A stretch of DNA of 64,000 nt from Viola odorata (lineage: Eukaryota > Streptophyta > Magnoliopsida > Malpighiales > Violaceae). Shown here piece by piece: positions 11,296 through 21,814 of this stretch. The DNA lies in the NCBI GenBank assembly GCA_963691705.1, contig OY829542.1, forward strand, positions 36,814,579 to 36,878,578, read 5' to 3'. Position numbers and translations under genes: made by a program. The notes under the pieces are model-generated. The model did not search any database. It was given only the letters and a program-made list of their open reading frames with translations, and was not told the origin of the DNA. Numbering within the stretch: the first letter of the stretch is position 1; the number at the start of each line of letters is the position of its first letter.

Positions 11296-11820
11296 ATTGA
11301 ATGAGCAAAATGGGTCCTGTGGGACAAAAATAAAATTTTAAGTGCCAAGTAACCTGTACGAGTAAGAAATTTACAGTTCGTACAACAAAAAAAAATTATG
11401 ACAAATGGAAATCATGGCAACAAGATAAATAGAGCCAAGACAAAGCAGATATAATCATGATGCACGTACTGGGGTTCTGATTCTGACTTTTCTAACAGGC
11501 TTGAACGGTTCCCGGATGATACCATGAAAAGGTTCCTAAAGTGTCATCTAGTGTCTCGATTCCTTGTGAAATCGTGTAACCTTTCGACTATCTTTAGGGG
11601 TTCATCCGAGTTGGGATTGGTGAACACTACCTAGGACATGTGTCCTACGGCGTCACTACTACCCTCATAATTTGGTAATTGTCCCCGGGGTGTAGGGCAC
11701 TATGAAATGCATATGACAATTGATATCAAAGCGAATAAATAAACAAATCAGCAATTTATCAAAAAAGGTAAATAGACAAATAAAAACCTCTTAAAAGATA
11801 AAATCGACTCCGACCCTAAG

Positions 11821-11840
11821 TTCCCCAGTGAAGTCGCCAA
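11821..11840 (-). other. Primer binding site, element A
   Basis: On the - strand, two bases after the LTR end (CA at 11843), the sequence reads ttggcgacttcactgggg. It begins TGG, as expected for a tRNA 3' end complement. The same site, with one difference, occurs at 19321-19338. Confidence 0.7.
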
Positions 11841-12840
11841 ACTGTCGCGCCACGAAAATTAAACAAAATATACTTTATTCACGAGTATACAACGAATCTG
11901 AGACCTTACGATGCTCGGCGTAAAAGGACACCTTGCAACATGCAATGAAGTCACCACCCTAATTTTTATCTCTAGGCTTAGGGAACCTAATCGTCATGGC
12001 ATAAAAAAATAAAAAAAATAAAAAACTAAAGGCACAAAAAGGGGTCTGAACGCCAGACAAAGGTTCGGGGTCGTATTATGGTCTTGGGAAGGTGTTAGGC
12101 ACCCGAGTCACATTCGAAAATGGTTACCGGTTGATAAGAGAGGTGTTAAAAAGGTGTTTGATAAAAATGCGTTTTAAAAGGGGGTCCTCAGAGGAATCGT
12201 CACTTAAATCTTTTCCATGATCAGGACCGTTCAGGAATAATTAATCCTTGGACGGGGTTACCGTTTTCAAGACCGATCGATTATTCTTAACCGTAGCGTG
12301 ATGGGATTGAATTTTCTGAAAGACTGAATGAGCGCCCTTTATTTCATCATCAGACTAATGCATGACTAAATTAATTACTACGTGATTCAATCATGGATAG
12401 CTTAACAGAATACAAATTTAAATGAGGGGTTTTGAAGTGATAAAACTGATGTGGGATCGAAGCCACCAAGTACATGCAGTCAATATAAGCGGAATTTAAA
12501 ATCAAACAAACATGGCATTGTAAGCAAGTCTTTAAACAAGTTGTTCATGTGGGTTGATTTTAAATCCTAGCAATTCTATATATCATGCGTATGATTGATA
12601 TTTACGGAAAAGCATTGAATAAATAAAAGGGAACGAAAGGCGTACTTTCGAGCGATGCTTGAATTTTAAACCTACAAAGTGAGAGTGTTAGTGATAGCTC
12701 AAAAAATAAATAAGCAATTTATGAATGCGAGAATTTAAATAATGGTTGATATTTATCGAAAAATTAAATAATGATTTTTACGAGTACGAACATTTAAATG
12801 ATGATTTAAATGATGTTTTGCATGCGAGAAATTTATATGA

Positions 12841-13090
12841 TGACAACTGATAAGTGCAAAATTTTATATGACGATTTGATGCGTGCAGAAAATTTAAATG
12901 CTGATTTGATGCGTGCAGAAAATTTAAATGCTGATTTGATAAGTGCAGAAAATTTAAATGCTGGTTTGATAAGTGCAGAAAATTAAAATGCTGATTTGAT
13001 AAGTGCGAAAATTAAATGGTGACAGTTGATAAGTGCGTAAATTAAATGATGACAGTTCATAAGTGCGAAAATTAAATGATGATTTGACAA
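12841..13090 (-). repeat. 30-bp tandem array inside the LTR
   Basis: About eight units. The central ones are exactly 30 bases (ctgatttgat gcgtgcagaa plus an AT-rich tail). Flanking units are shortened to 27-28 bases. It is absent from the second LTR at the corresponding place, so it expanded within this copy or its close relatives. Confidence 0.8.
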
Positions 13091-14458
13091 AAAATTTAAG
13101 ATTTGATATTTGCAGAAAATTAAGCAGTTGACATTTGCAGAAAATTAAAGCAGTTGATATTTGCGAGAATTAAAATGCGACCGACCATGTAGGCGGTAAA
13201 TTAAACGACTGAATTTAAATTGCCGAAAGTAAATTACGAAAAATTAAAGTGCGAAGAATTTAAACAGTTGATAGGTACAGAAAATTAAAGTGATAGTACG
13301 AAAAAATAGCCATACGAAACATACGAATATTTTACGAAAGACGCGATTCGAAGTCTCGGAAAAATGAAGATGGGCTGGGCCCAAATTGAAAAAATCAAAG
13401 AAATGGGCCAGGAATAGTTCCTGGCCCAAGAAAATAAAAGAAGAATGGTGATGGGCCAAGCCCATCACCTTTCCTTCTTCACGCGTGAATAGGCCATTAT
13501 GGCACTATTCACCGTCTCCTACCTTTGGTCGCCGACGCCACTGCTAGCGGCCAAGCTCCGACCACCTGTGGCCGAAACAAAAAACCTTCGTACCGAGATG
13601 CTCCTCTCCTCGACGGCTTCCCGACCGTACGAACCTCGACTCTCGGTTTAAACCGTACCGAGTTTAATTTCAAAAAAATGACGAAAATAATAATTACCGA
13701 AAAATAATTAATTCACACGATTTATCTAACGATTTAGCAAATTAAAAGCATGTATTTAATCTACAGCATGCATATGAATTATTGGCAGAAAAACGAGCAA
13801 TTTATTTGATCAAAATGATGCTAAACGAATTAAAGAAAAGAAAGCGCATGAAAACGAAAGAAAAAAAAAGCTTACTGGAAAAGTTTGAACTTTGGCAATC
13901 GATGCTCTACATGAGCTATCAATCAAGAGGGAGAAGAAGCAAGATTGCTAGGTGAATTCGCGGTTTAAACGTTGAAGGGAGCCTCGTATTTATAGGCTTG
14001 CGATCGCGTGGTGTTGAAGCGCGGCGTTGCGCATAGAGGCCGGACGGTCGTGCTGGTGGAGCTAGGGGAGGGAAGGTGGCGAGGCTAGGGCTGACAAACG
14101 TTCTGAATTTTTGAGCCGAAAGTGCCAGCGTGTAGAGAAAAATAAGGCGAGTTTAACCGTCTACAGCGAATGACGAGAATTTTTTATTTAACGTGTTTAT
14201 TTTCTCGTTCGAAAATATAAAATGTTCGGACAAAAAATAAATGACGTTATGACAAAAATTACGAGAAACGTTGTTGGTCGGCGTGAATGAAGAAAAGAGT
14301 AGGTACTAGTTGATGGAAAATATTCCGCGTTCGAGCTATTGTCTGAGCGAACTCTCTCGGGTCCAATGAAAGGTCGAACAAAAATAATAATAAAAAATAA
14401 TGATAAGATTCGATCTGTTTGTTATAGTATGGTAGAGGATTAGGAGCCTTGAGGTCGA

Positions 14459-14658
14459 NNNNNNNNNNNNNNNNNNNNNNNNNNNNNNNNNNNNNNNNNN
14501 NNNNNNNNNNNNNNNNNNNNNNNNNNNNNNNNNNNNNNNNNNNNNNNNNNNNNNNNNNNNNNNNNNNNNNNNNNNNNNNNNNNNNNNNNNNNNNNNNNNN
14601 NNNNNNNNNNNNNNNNNNNNNNNNNNNNNNNNNNNNNNNNNNNNNNNNNNNNNNNNNN
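14459..14658. other. Assembly gap (200 N)
   Basis: Exactly 200 unknown bases inside the long LTR. The round length suggests a scaffold gap of arbitrary size. ORFs crossing it are meaningless. The sequence just right of it (14659-14850) is GC-richer than the rest of the LTR and may not belong to it. Confidence 0.95.
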
Positions 14659-15300
14659 GGCAACGCCCACGCCCTTCACAAGATGTCGGATTGGTCTGGG
14701 ATGGGATAACGCCTATTGTCATGGTAAAGCGATATGTGGGACCCCCCTCGTTGATGTCGACCATCCCAAGGCCCAATAGCCCCGAGGCTACCAAGGCGGT
14801 AGCAGCAACTTTTTCCTCCCTCCGCGAGATATAAGACGAAAATGCCTTTGTTGTTAGGGGTATTGTTATCAAATAACAATGCTAAAAAATGTGATAAAAT
14901 ACTAAAAATCCTAAATTTCATGCGATGACCTAAAAACGGAGAAATAACTAGCAAATGACTAACGGATAATTAAAAATGTGTTTTTTAACGCTAAAAATAA
15001 TAATGATAATACGTGACGAAAAATTAAAAGCGCGATTTTGAACGCTGACGATGATAATGATGGTGATAAAAATGCGATGAGAATTTAAAAAATACTAACA
15101 ACAGTAAATTAATTAGAAATGACAGTAAGTTAAGTAAAATGACGGAAATGCTAAATTTAATTAAAAATGGCGTCAAAATTCGGGTATCAACAGTTGCCCC
15201 CTCTTTACTGTCTTATCGAAGTATTTGATAAGCAGTAAAGATGGTAGCCTCCACATATCCAAATTTTGGCGACACAGCAGGTCTTACCTCAATCTCACCG

Positions 15301-15592
15301 TGATGATGTCACTCTAGGAGGAGATATAATTTGATGATGTCACTCTGGGAGGAGATATACTTTGATGATGTCACTCTGGGAGGAGGTATGATTTTGATGT
15401 CACTCTGGGAGGAGATATAATTTGATGATGTCACTCTGGGAGGAGATAGGTCGTAGAGGTCACTCTGGGAGGAGATAATGGTTGATGTCACTCTAGGAGG
15501 AGATACGTCGTAGCTGTCACTCTGGGAGGAGATATGTCGTAGATGTCACTCCGGGAGGAGGTAAGTTCGTTGATGTCACTCTAGGAGGAGGT
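15301..15592 (-). repeat. ~30-bp tandem array in the 3' untranslated region of element B
   Basis: About ten imperfect units built on tgtcactctgggaggagat with variable 8-14 base linkers. It sits between two copies of the LTR terminal phrase (15138-15192 and 15593-15650). The purine-rich core faces the LTR. Confidence 0.85.
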
Positions 15593-15639
15593 AAAATGAT
15601 GGAAATGCTAAATTTAATTAAAAATGGCGTCAAAATTCG

Positions 15640-16600
15640 GGTATCAATAGAGAGCGCAGAAGAAACAGTTATCCCCACGTCTTCATCGTTTGTGTGAGAT
15701 GTATCACCCAGAAAAATCTACGTTTTGGTATAGGAAAACTCCAACCTGTCATCAACGTCTTTTGTGTTTTAGCCGAGTGGAAGTTTTGAGCAAATCGCAT
15801 CCATATTGGCCAAAATAAAAGAGTGTGCGGCTGAAACCGAGAAAAAAGCAGTCATCTTCGCGTCTAGATTGTTTGTGAGAGATGTGCCACCCATAAAAAT
15901 CTGAGTTTTGGTATGGACAAACTCCAACCTGCTACCAAGGTCTTTCATGTTTTAGACGAGCAGAAATTCGAAGCAAATCGTATCCATATTGGCCAAAAAA
16001 AAGAGTGTGCGGCTGAAACCGAGAAAAAACAGTCATCTTCGCGTCTAGATTGTTTGTGAGAGATGTGCCACCCAGAAAAATCTGAGTTTTGGTATGGACA
16101 AACTCCAACCTTCTACCAAGGTCTTTTTTGTTTTAGCCGAGAAGAAATTCGGAGCAAATCGTATTTATATTGGCCAAAATAAAAGAGTGTGCGGCTGAAA
16201 CTGAGAAAAAGCAGTCATCTTCACGTCTAGATTGTTTATGAGAGATGTGCCACCCGGAAAAATCTGAGTTTTTGTATGGACAAACTCCAACATGTTATCA
16301 AGGCATTTCATGTTTTATCCGAGTGGAAATTCGGAGCAAATGGTATCCATATTGGACAAAACAAAAGAGTGTGTGGCAGAAACTGAGAAAAAGCAGTCAT
16401 TTTCACGTCTAGATTGTTTGTGAGAGATGTGACACCCAGAAAAATCTGAGTTTTGGTATGGACAAACTCCAACCTGCTATCAAGGTCTTTCATGTTTTAG
16501 CCGAGTTGAAATTCGGAGCAAATCATATCCATATTGGCCAAAACAAAAGAGTGTGCGGCAGAAACCGAGAAAAAACAATCATCTTCGCGTCTCATCATCT
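15640..16600 (-). repeat. 182-bp tandem array (five units plus) in element B
   Basis: The phrase gagtgtgcgg starts at 15821, 16003, 16185, 16367 and 16549, exactly 182 bases apart each time. Units share 'gtttgtgagagatgtgccacc' (split by substitutions) and 'ggtatggacaaactccaacc'. The constant period and the unit size near that of plant satellites are striking. The array lies between the extra ORF and the 3' LTR. Confidence 0.92.
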
Positions 16601-17111
16601 CGGTCTTATCTCCCAATCGGACCTGAGATCGTATCAATGAGGGAAGATTTTATTCATTCCCAAGTCAAGGCATGATGTGATCACGGATGCATCCAACGGA
16701 ACCCTTGGGACAACCCAACGCAACCCTAGACTGCCTGTAAGAACCAACTTGGAAGAAGCCAAAAAAACAATTTTTGCGATTTTTTGCAGTGGCTAGCGTG
16801 ATCACGCTAAGTCCTTAGTGTGATCTTGCTAAGGGAATTCTTCTTTCGGAGAAGGCCGCTCAATCGTAGGTGATAGTTGTTTGATGCCTTTTGGATGTAT
16901 AAAGTGAAGAGAAAAAGCTCATTTCATAATTATCCGAATAATTATGAACTTTGTCATTTGATTTTTTCCTCAAAAATGGTTACAACCATTATAAGTTGGA
17001 TTGGCTATCTAAATTTATCCAAAATTTTGGTAGACAAAGTCTAGGAACATTGTTTACATGGGGTGAAAGGAAAAAAATCTAAGCAACTGATGCTTGATTT
17101 TTTTGAAGGTG
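16601..17111 (-). other. Non-coding spacer between the 182-bp array and the extra ORF
   Basis: No ORF that I can support. Sequence around 17040-17110 resembles the spacer downstream of the extra ORF in element A (compare 9540-9570), marking the shared 3' end of that ORF. Confidence 0.4.
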
Positions 17112-18799
17112 TCAATCTTGGAAGTTGGGATCCGATTGCTCCTCCCAAAAGTAATCCAACGATGCAAGCTCTCCCTTTTCCATCACTACTTTGGCTTCTA
17201 AAGCTGCCACTCGCGCTCGTATTGCTCGACTTTCCTTGTGCTTCTTGTTGGCGTGAGTGGTCAGAATCTTCATCACCGAGTCTTTCTCTTTGATCAAGGC
17301 ACTTGATGCTTCATTTTTGCAGATTTCGCTACCCAAGCGCTCTTTGAAGTCATCAAAATCCAACTTATGATTTGCCACATGTATGCGGATGTTATCTTGG
17401 TTGCGTCTTTCTAACTCGTGCACCTTGAGTTCTAGGTCCATTTGTTTGGCCGCCGAATTCTCTCTTTCTTGCGCCACTTGATCTCGCTCTTCTCTCACTG
17501 TCCGCAATTGTCCTAATAATTGGGCGTACACTACATAACTGACCTCTCTCCCGATGTGAGATTCAACTTCCTCTTCCAAGGGCCTCCTATTCTCGGGATG
17601 AGGCAAGACATTCCCATTGACCCGGTTTCTCCGCCAATGTAGGTATTCTTGGGTTGGTTGGGTGGGGACGACATGTCCTTTGAGGCAAAACGGCCTCTTC
17701 CATTCGAGTGCCGCTCGGCTAAAATTTCAAGATTCCTTCGTGTGTGGCAAACTTGATTCCGTCATGCCAAAGGTTACGGGAATGATTTGTGTGATGCAAA
17801 ATTGCCCTAAGATAAGAGCAGGACAATATGGCACGCATCCTCGCGCTCCAATTAGAGGAACCCATAACATTCATCCACAACTTACTATGGGGTTAGCGAT
17901 TTGCAACCACTTAGCATGCCGATTGATATCTTCCTCGGAAAGGTCCAGAAACCTATCAACCTAAGTGTGCTTGTCTTCTAACTTCCACTTGTCTTTGCCT
18001 ACTTCTCGGCCTATCCCTCAAATGACTTTCCCCATAGGATCCACGCCCATGTAGCTTTGGGAAAGTAGCGATTGATCAGGCCTTTGCTTAAAATGGCTCA
18101 TCAACCAAAAGGTCAAAAGTTGGGTGCAACAAGTGAACTTCCCTCCTCTAGTCCGTCTACAAAAATCCAAAGTGCGGAAGGTCTCGGCTAGGATGGCCAT
18201 CGTAGGGTTAATTCCACTCATTTCCATTTCAACAAATACATTGGTCTCCTCGAAATCGACGCACACTTTACGTTTGGGAAGTAAGACCAAACCGATTATG
18301 GTGAAGGCTAGGATCCTCGGACGTTTCTCCCCTCGAGCCACACGAAATCGCTCCTCAATGTCCGACCAATACCAAGCTTGCGTCTTATCTTTCCAACGGG
18401 CCAGAATCCATACTAGCTTGTCTAGTCTTTGTTTAACGTCGGCAGACTCGGTAAGGACATTCTGATAAATGCTCGATATTGGGGAATTGAAACAAAGCAT
18501 TGTGGCGTACTCCTCTAATGTAGAGGTTAAATTCAATCCTCGTCAAACGAGAAGCAACGATAATAGGGGTCCTAAAATTTCATGGCCGCTCGGATCCACC
18601 CTAATAGCATTTCCTCTTCTTCGGTTAATTTGTTCCTTAGCTTCCTAAACTCCGAAACATCAAATTCTACCACTTCCATCCCAATCTTAGTCGTGATATC
18701 GGGCACAAAATACGATTTCAACATGTCACCGTGTTCCAATTGACCATTGTAGCTTGAAATCCTGAAAGTATTAAGTGAAAGCATCGTGGGTGTTGCCAT
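17112..18799 (-). pseudogene. Extra ORF (DUF7745-like plus coiled coil) of Ogre element B
   Basis: Starts at ATG 18799-18797 and parallels the copy at 9568-11295. The N-terminal part is open to 18572. A deletion or frameshift follows near 18540-18600. The frame 18536-18018 carries LTSTLEEYATMLCFNSPISS, PTMAILAETFRTLDFC and KFTCCTQLLTFWLMSHF. The C-terminal coiled coil (17606-17112) has a long run of Glu/Arg/Leu heptads such as QLRTVREERDQVAQERENSA. The two copies differ by many substitutions but keep the same domain order, so the protein was under selection in the family. This copy is broken. Confidence 0.75.
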
Positions 18800-19320
18800 T
18801 TGAGTGACCTAGTAAGGTGGGGTTGTTTACGAAACGTAAAAAAACAAATCCCGTGTTAATGAAAGATGAAACATGAGGACAATATATAAATAAAGTCGTA
18901 ACATATAAACATGAAATAAATGCACGAACATGATGCATATGCTAGGGCTCTGATTCCAACTTTGTTCTAACTGGTCAAAAAGTTCTCGGACGATACCATA
19001 AAAGTGGTCCCTCAGTAAATGAATCGTAGAGCTCCAACCGATCCCTTGTGGAATCAGGACACTTTCCAATCCATTTAGGGGTTCTAGTCCGAGTTGGAAT
19101 TCGTGGACATATACTGGGACACTAGGCCCACAGGGTGCCACTACTAACCTCATAATTTTTTATTTGGAAACGTAGCCCGACGATAAGGCTTCCAATGCGT
19201 GGAACGTGTATGACTATTCATCAAAGCGAATAACAAATAGCAATCACGAAAATAAATTATCAAAGCGAGTAAATAATAATAAAAAAACAAACACCATAAA
19301 ACTAGCTTCGACCCTAAGGT

Positions 19321-19338
19321 CCCCAATGAAGTCGCCAA
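19321..19338 (-). other. Primer binding site, element B
   Basis: Reads ttggcgacttcattgggg on the - strand, two bases from the LTR end at 19341. It differs from the element A site by one base. Confidence 0.7.
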
Positions 19339-19340
19339 AC

Positions 19341-21814
19341 TGTCGCACCTTTTTTTTCCCGATGTTGGCGAAAAATAGGTTCGGGACGGGAATGCGAGAC
19401 AAGCGTTGGACTCGTCTCTCATCACGCAAAAAATGAAGTCGCCACCCTAATTTTCTAGGTTTAGGTAACCTAATCGTCATGGCATAAAAAAAAACTAAGG
19501 CACAATAAGTCTAAACCAAAGAACAACGGTTCGAGATCGTATTTATGGACTCGGGAAGGTGTTAGGCACCCGAGTCACATCCTTTAAAAAGGTTACCGGT
19601 AAGCGAGGTGTTTTAAGAAAACATTTTCAACATGTAATTTTGGCCCTCATAGGAAACGTCACTTTAGTATTCTTAGGGTCGGGACAACTTCAGGATAAGT
19701 CGGGACTACTTCGGGACAAGTATTTCTTAACGGAATTGTTACCATTTTTTACTAAAGTGAGCGATCCGTTATTATCATCGGGTCATGCATGATTAGTTTA
19801 AACTAGGTGATTCTATCATGGCAAAACTAACATCGTACCATTTTCATAAATGCACAAATATTTCGTGTGGGATCGAAGCCACCATACATAGCATTTAACA
19901 CGAACACAAGTGAAAACAATTAATTTCATGGCATAAAAGACAAGTGATTAAACACATTATGCATGTGAGTTGATTTTAATTCTTAGCAATTCTATATGTC
20001 ATGCGTACGAGTGGGGAGGTTCTAGCGCATTCTAAGTGGTCATGCATTTGATTCGGGGTTTCTAGCATTTCTATTAAACATTCATTCAAAGCATAAAAAC
20101 AAATAAATAAAAGAGCTTAAGTTAATCTTACCTTATTTGACGAGCCTCGATTGACGAGCAACGAGCAATAATAGCGTAGGTATAACAAACATACTAGATT
20201 TTTTTTACTAATTACCTAACTAATAATTACAAATTAGAGATCGGAATAATTAATCTAGCTAATTATTACAACAAGTGAAATAATTAATTAAAGCAATAAC
20301 TAATTATTACAACAAGTGAGATAAATAATTAAAGCATTTTAATTATTACAACAAGTGAGAAGTAGTTAAAGCATTTGTAAGAAATGTTAAAAAAGCACAT
20401 GATTAAGCGAACGATTTAATAAACATGGCATACGAACATTTAAACAAAGCACAAAAATAATGTGGTATTTTAAAACATACGAAAAACTTAATGGGTTGGG
20501 CTTAGGCCCACGTTTGATTTTTAGACAACAAAAAATGGGCTTGGAATTAATCCAAGCCCAAACCTTTAAATTAAAACAAAATGGACTTGGCAAAAGCCAA
20601 GCCCATCACCTTTCTTTCCTTAAATTCCCACCCAATACACTCCTTCTTCTTCCTTCTCACGTCGCCGGTGCCAAGGCCGACGACCAAGGTGAGACTCAAC
20701 CTTTAAAACTCACTCAAATTTACCCCAATAAAACCCCAAGCATGGCAGCAACTCAAACCCATGAAAATAGCAAGCAATTTTAAGCAAAACAGTGGACAAT
20801 TTTACAAGTGAAAAATAAGCTAATTAACATGCATTTCATGTAATTAATTACTCAAGATATTACACAAGTAAATTGAAGCAAGGGATGTGAAATTAGCATG
20901 AAAACTAAGCATGTGAGGCGAGTTTTAGCAATTTATTCATGCATTAAGGACAGAAACGAAAATTGAATTGAAAACTATAGAGAGAGAGCTTACTTATCTA
21001 GGAGAGCTTAAACCAAGAAGGTAGTGCAAGAAATTGAGAGTGAGAGTGAAATTAGGTCCCCTTTGCTTGTTGCTTAAAGTGTACTATTTATAGAGAAGAA
21101 GAAAAATTGGAGTCGGTTTGGTTGTGTGGTTGCAAACCGACGGTGGAGAGGGGAGAAAGTGATGATGAAGTCTTGGCCGGAATAGTGAGCTAGCTAGGGT
21201 TGTATGTGGCCAAGAATGATCAGATGGGATGTTGTGATGATCCAAGTGAGTTCGCATTGAGTGTAGGATCAACATGCATTTATGTAGAGTAAATCTTGTT
21301 TTTCCAGCACGAACAGGATATTTTGACTCGGACTGTAATATGAGGAAATTCGCTTGACACAGAAAAATGCGCAAACCGAGAGGAGCCGAGGGTGTAGAAA
21401 AATAAGGCACGACAACCAGTATACAGTGAATAAAGGAAAATTTTGATTTAATGTATTTATTTTCTCGCTCGGAAATGTCGAAGGTTCAGACGTAAAATAA
21501 ATGCCCTTACGACAAAAAGTGAACGAGACCAAACTAGATGACGCTAAAGAGAAAAATAGTAGGTAATTATCAACTAAAGAGATTACACGCTCGATCTATG
21601 GCCCGAGAAAATTTGCTCGGGACCGATAGAAGTTCGAGCGAAAAGACAGTTGAAAGAACGAAAAAAATTAAAAAGACACGAAAAGACACGGAATATTAAA
21701 CAAACTAGTCTAGGACCAAGAATCGACAGAAATTTGACCTAGATGAGTCATTAAATGCGATAAGCGTAAAAGTACGTAAAGTTGTGACGAAAATTCCAAA
21801 ATCGGGTAGCAACA
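19341..21814 (-). repeat. 5' LTR of Ogre-like element B
   Basis: Begins tgtcgcacct and ends gggtagcaaca on the plus strand. It shares block order with the LTR at 11843-15192 but lacks the 30-bp array and the GC-richer block beside the gap. The following bases (atagc) would be target-site sequence. A TATA-like tactatttatagag near 21085, read on the other strand, could be the LTR promoter. Confidence 0.7.

Larger units (their letters stand above)
6094..15192 (-). mobile_element. Ogre/Tat-like Ty3/gypsy element A, internally deleted
   Basis: Read on the - strand the order is: long LTR (15192 to 11843), primer binding site, extra ORF with a DUF7745-like domain (11295 to 9568), gag (8785 to 6921), a short pol linker (6480 to 6286) and the integrase C-terminus (about 6285 to 6094). 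The element is cut there by the 1-6093 insertion. An extra ORF between the 5' LTR and gag, together with a very long LTR (3.35 kb including the gap), is diagnostic of Ogre-type Tat elements. RT, RNase H and the integrase core are missing. The 3' LTR of this element would lie beyond the window's left edge. Confidence 0.75.
11843..15192 (-). repeat. Long LTR of Ogre-like elements (contains an assembly gap)
   Basis: Begins (plus strand) tgtcgcgcca next to the primer binding site and ends gggtatcaaca beside a purine-rich tract on the opposite strand, so the boundaries are TG...CA. Shared landmarks with the second LTR (19341-21814) include the 'acctaatcgtcatggcataaaa' phrase split by A runs, 'gggaaggtgttaggcacccgagtcacat', and a 'tgtttattttctcg' block near the far end. 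The region 14659-14850 next to the gap has no counterpart in the second LTR. GC is low and simple repeats are common. Confidence 0.75.
15193..21814 (-). mobile_element. Ogre-like element B (LTR and extra ORF, no gag-pol)
   Basis: Read on the - strand: LTR 21814-19341, primer binding site 19338-19321, DUF7745-like extra ORF 18799-17112, non-coding region, two tandem arrays, a purine-rich tract (aaagagggggcaac) and then the LTR at 15192-11843. The latter acts as 3' LTR for this element and as 5' LTR for element A. gag, protease, RT and integrase are absent. The two LTRs are related but clearly diverged, so the chain may come from recombination between different elements of one family. Confidence 0.65.

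Noticed and set aside
14259..14872. ORFs of 79-178 codons spanning the gap
   Set aside because: Half or more of each is unknown bases; the frames have no meaning.
15301..15592. Regular repeats with short spacers, superficially CRISPR-like
   Set aside because: Spacers are short and related, unit boundaries drift, and the context is a plant retrotransposon 3' region.
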